From positions 4,092,001 through 4,156,000 of the forward strand of contig LT549889.1 of NCBI GenBank assembly GCA_900078775.1: DNA of 64,000 nt. Reading direction: 5' to 3'. The DNA is from Mycolicibacterium aurum (GTDB taxonomy: Bacteria; Actinomycetota; Actinomycetes; Mycobacteriales; Mycobacteriaceae). Shown piece after piece: positions 61,848-64,000 of this stretch; position 1 is the stretch's first letter; every line of letters starts with the position of its first letter. The notes under the pieces are model-generated. The model had not been told where the DNA came from and ran no database searches. It was given only the letters and a program-made list of their open reading frames with translations. The translations under genes and the position numbers were made by a program.

Positions 61848-64000
61848 CGCGGTTGTTCCTCGGCTCCGGCCAGGCCGGCGTCGGCGCCCCGGCCGCCGAG
61901 GGCCTTGGGCAGATCGACGATCACCGACCGGCCCTGGGCCAGCGCCCAGGGCACCTGCAAGGTCAGGGCACTGGACCAGAACGCGTCCTCGGCAACCGAT
62001 TCCGATCCGGCGGCACCGGACGCGAGGTCGACGAACAGAGCCATCTCCTCCCGGTGGCCCTTCTCCTGGCGGCGTCCGCGCGACCGCTTGCGCTTTCCGT
62101 TCTGACCGATCTCCAGGCCGAAGAAGTCGTCGATGATGCCGACGACCCCGCCGCTGTAGACCTCGACCCGCTCCTTGGGGATGCTCGGGTCCCCGTTGCC
62201 GAGGTACTGCAGGCTGGCGATCGAACCGCAGGAGAAGGCGACCTGCACGACGACCGTGTCCGCCAGTTCGGCGGAGTCCGGTGAACCGATCGCCTCCGCC
62301 GAGACCCGCAGGGGCCGACCTTCGGCCATGGAGCATGCCAGGTCGAGGAAGTGGCACAGCTCGCCGACGATCCGCCCGCCCCCGAAGATGGGATCCCGCA
62401 TCCAGTGGTCCTGGGGCAGTCGGCCGGCGTTGCAGCGGGCGATCATGACCCGGGGCACGCCCAGCGGCAGCGCGCTGCGCAGTGCCGTGGTCAACGGCGA
62501 GTACCGGCGGTTGAATCCCACCATCAGGGGTGCGCCGTTGGCGGCGTATGCCGAGGCGACCTGTTCGAGGTCGTCCCAGGTGGTCGCCAGCGGCTTCTCG
62601 CAGAAGGTGGCCTTCCCGCTGCGCAGCGCCTCGGCGGCGAGGGTCGCATGCGAGTCATGACGGGTGGCGATCACCACCGCATCGACGCCGGGGTGATTGA
62701 TCAGCGCGTCGGTGTCGCTGGTCGAATGGGCGAAACCGTAGCGCTGCGCGACCTGTCCGGCGGTCGCCCCGCCGGAGGTGGTGATCCCGACGGGCTGCAC
62801 CTTGCCGGTGTTGATCAGGGCGGGCAGCAGGACGCGGGTGGCGAAGTTTCCCCCGCCCACCATGCCGAGCCCGACACGGTCACCGTTCTGCGCCTGATAG
62901 GGCTTGACCGTGACGATGTTGCGGGCGCCGGCCGCCGCAGCGTCCGGGTACTGCAGCAGCACGCCGATGGGCCGCGTGGTGTCCTGCGCCTTCCCGGAGA
63001 TCAGGGCGTAGGCGTCGGCGGCCTCGTCGACCGGTAACCGGTGTGTGGTCAGCGTGCCGACGTCCACCCGGCCCTCCTGCACCAACCGCAGGAACTCGCC
63101 GAGGTTGCGCTGTTCGGTCCACCGGACGTACCCGATCGGGTAATCGTGGCCGTGTTCCTCGTAGACCGGGTCGTAGCGTCCGGGGCCGTAGGACCGTGAG
63201 TATCGAAGCTCGATCTCCTTGAGGTAGAAAGGGTCTCGGGGCAGGGTCAGACCGACGGTGCCGACCAGCACCACCCGGCCGCGGTTGCGTACCGCCCTCG
63301 CCGCGAGTTCGATGGGATCGTTCGACGCGGCCGCCGCGCAGATCACCACCGCGTCGACGCCGACACCCCCGGTGGCCTCGTCGATGACGGCCTCGATGGA
63401 TCCGCGCGGCACGGCCCGCTCGACGCCGAGACTCTCGGCCAGCCGACACGCGACCGGATCGAGGTCGGTGCCGAACACCCGCGCACCGGCGGCCCGCGCC
63501 AGCTGCGCGGCGATCAGGCCCACCAGCCCCAGGCCCACGATCAGCACCCGGTCCCCGAGGCCGAGGTCGGCCTGCCGCACCCCGTGCATCGCGATGCAGC
63601 CGAGCGTTCCGTACGCCGCCTGATCGGCGGTGACACCGTCGGGCACCTTGGCGAGCAGGTGCTTCGGGATGAAGTTCACCTCGGCGTGATTTGCGTAGCC
63701 GGCACCGGAGCAGGCGACGAGGTCGCCGACCGCGATCCCCGGGACGTCGGGGGCCACGGCCAGCACCCGGCCCGCGGCGCTGTACCCCAGCAGATTCGGG
63801 GCCTCCAGCCGTTGGATCACGGTGCGGTAGGTCTCTTTCATGCCGTCCTGGCGTGCCTTCTCCACCACCTGCTTGGCCAGTTCCGGTTTCGCCCTGGCCT
63901 TGCCGATCATGCTCTTCTCGCCGAGCGAGATCTTGTTGCGCTCGGTGCCGGCACTGATCAGCGACGACAGCGTGGCGACCAGCGCACCGCCCCGATGCAG
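61844..64000 (-). CDS. Fused zinc-type dehydrogenase and Gfo/Idh/MocA oxidoreductase (5' end beyond window)
   Basis: 718 residues visible, open at the right edge. The N-terminal half is a medium-chain dehydrogenase: LISAGTER, LGYSAAGRVLAV, GTLGCIAMHGVRQ and NAD loop VGLGLVGLIAAQ. The second half (from about KPYQAQNGDRVGLGMVGGGN) is Gfo/Idh/MocA: GMVGGGNFATRVLLPAL, EKPLATTWDDL and VGFNRRYSPL. The fusion is found in polysaccharide clusters next to heparinase II/III proteins and GT4 enzymes, the same neighbours as here. It probably oxidises or epimerises a sugar residue or nucleotide sugar. Confidence 0.9.
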   Translation of the reverse strand: MHRGGALVATLSSLISAGTERNKISLGEKSMIGKARAKPELAKQVVEKARQDGMKETYRTVIQRLEAPNLLGYSAAGRVLAVAPDVPGIAVGDLVACSGAGYANHAEVNFIPKHLLAKVPDGVTADQAAYGTLGCIAMHGVRQADLGLGDRVLIVGLGLVGLIAAQLARAAGARVFGTDLDPVACRLAESLGVERAVPRGSIEAVIDEATGGVGVDAVVICAAAASNDPIELAARAVRNRGRVVLVGTVGLTLPRDPFYLKEIELRYSRSYGPGRYDPVYEEHGHDYPIGYVRWTEQRNLGEFLRLVQEGRVDVGTLTTHRLPVDEAADAYALISGKAQDTTRPIGVLLQYPDAAAAGARNIVTVKPYQAQNGDRVGLGMVGGGNFATRVLLPALINTGKVQPVGITTSGGATAGQVAQRYGFAHSTSDTDALINHPGVDAVVIATRHDSHATLAAEALRSGKATFCEKPLATTWDDLEQVASAYAANGAPLMVGFNRRYSPLTTALRSALPLGVPRVMIARCNAGRLPQDHWMRDPIFGGGRIVGELCHFLDLACSMAEGRPLRVSAEAIGSPDSAELADTVVVQVAFSCGSIASLQYLGNGDPSIPKERVEVYSGGVVGIIDDFFGLEIGQNGKRKRSRGRRQEKGHREEMALFVDLASGAAGSESVAEDAFWSSALTLQVPWALAQGRSVIVDLPKALGGRGADAGLAGAEEQPR

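Noticed and set aside
1-64000. CRISPR arrays, tRNA or rRNA genes, insertion sequences, attachment sites
   Set aside because: None recognised by eye. The short tandem repeat in the helicase gene is coding and has no spacers.

Overview
The window is high-GC actinobacterial DNA, most likely from a fast-growing environmental mycobacterium (Mycolicibacterium type). The left half follows the gene order of the KstR-controlled cholesterol catabolism region of M. tuberculosis (Rv3526 to Rv3538): kshA, an Rv3527-like gene, Rv3529c/Rv3530c/Rv3531c-like genes, hsaF-hsaG-hsaE, kstD and chsH3. Two perfect matches to the KstR operator consensus TnnAACnnGTTnnA lie in the expected divergent promoter regions (7495-7508 and 25892-25905). 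The Rv numbers are from memory of the M. tuberculosis map, not from a search.

This backbone is interrupted by accessory blocks. (1) 1191-4203: a translationally coupled trio of a VTC-type polyphosphate polymerase domain protein, a DUF4956 membrane protein and a CotH-family kinase. (2) 7542-15232: an IclR regulator facing a six-gene operon (P450, zinc alcohol dehydrogenase, a small unknown protein, aldehyde dehydrogenase, acyl-CoA synthetase, acyl-CoA dehydrogenase). Together these read as a terminal oxidation route taking a C-H bond to an enoyl-CoA. (3) 15396-23020: a divergent two-component pair, a P450-type ferredoxin, a RecQ helicase fused to a phosphoribosyltransferase-like domain, a type III polyketide synthase with an ICMT-type methyltransferase, an LCMT-family methyltransferase and a small membrane protein.

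After chsH3 and a strong terminator come two tandem GAF-ANTAR regulators (28694-30200) and a minus-strand hybrid PKS-NRPS locus (30219-43527). Its order is KS-AT-ACP-aminotransferase, then C-A-PCP, then C-A-PCP, then a docking-domain thioesterase, followed by an unknown membrane-anchored low-complexity protein. The two adenylation domains are the same 1603-bp DNA sequence. The PKS carries a one-base frameshift in the ketosynthase, and its aminotransferase domain lacks the PLP lysine.

From 44189 to the right edge lies an exopolysaccharide locus built as two convergent arms meeting at about 53.4 kb. The plus arm makes UDP-glucuronate and UDP-xylose, primes the lipid carrier, and carries a lysine 2,3-aminomutase-like radical SAM enzyme with an acyltransferase-like partner, a FemAB/CelD-like protein, an FkbM methyltransferase and a secreted polysaccharide lyase-like protein. 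The minus arm holds a polysaccharide deacetylase, two GT4 glycosyltransferases, a Wzx-like flippase, a GDP-mannose dehydrogenase-like enzyme, a heparinase II/III-like protein and a fused dehydrogenase/Gfo-Idh-MocA protein cut by the window edge. The most unusual proposal is that this polysaccharide, or a small molecule made with it, carries a beta-amino acid. No tRNA, rRNA, CRISPR array or insertion sequence was recognised.
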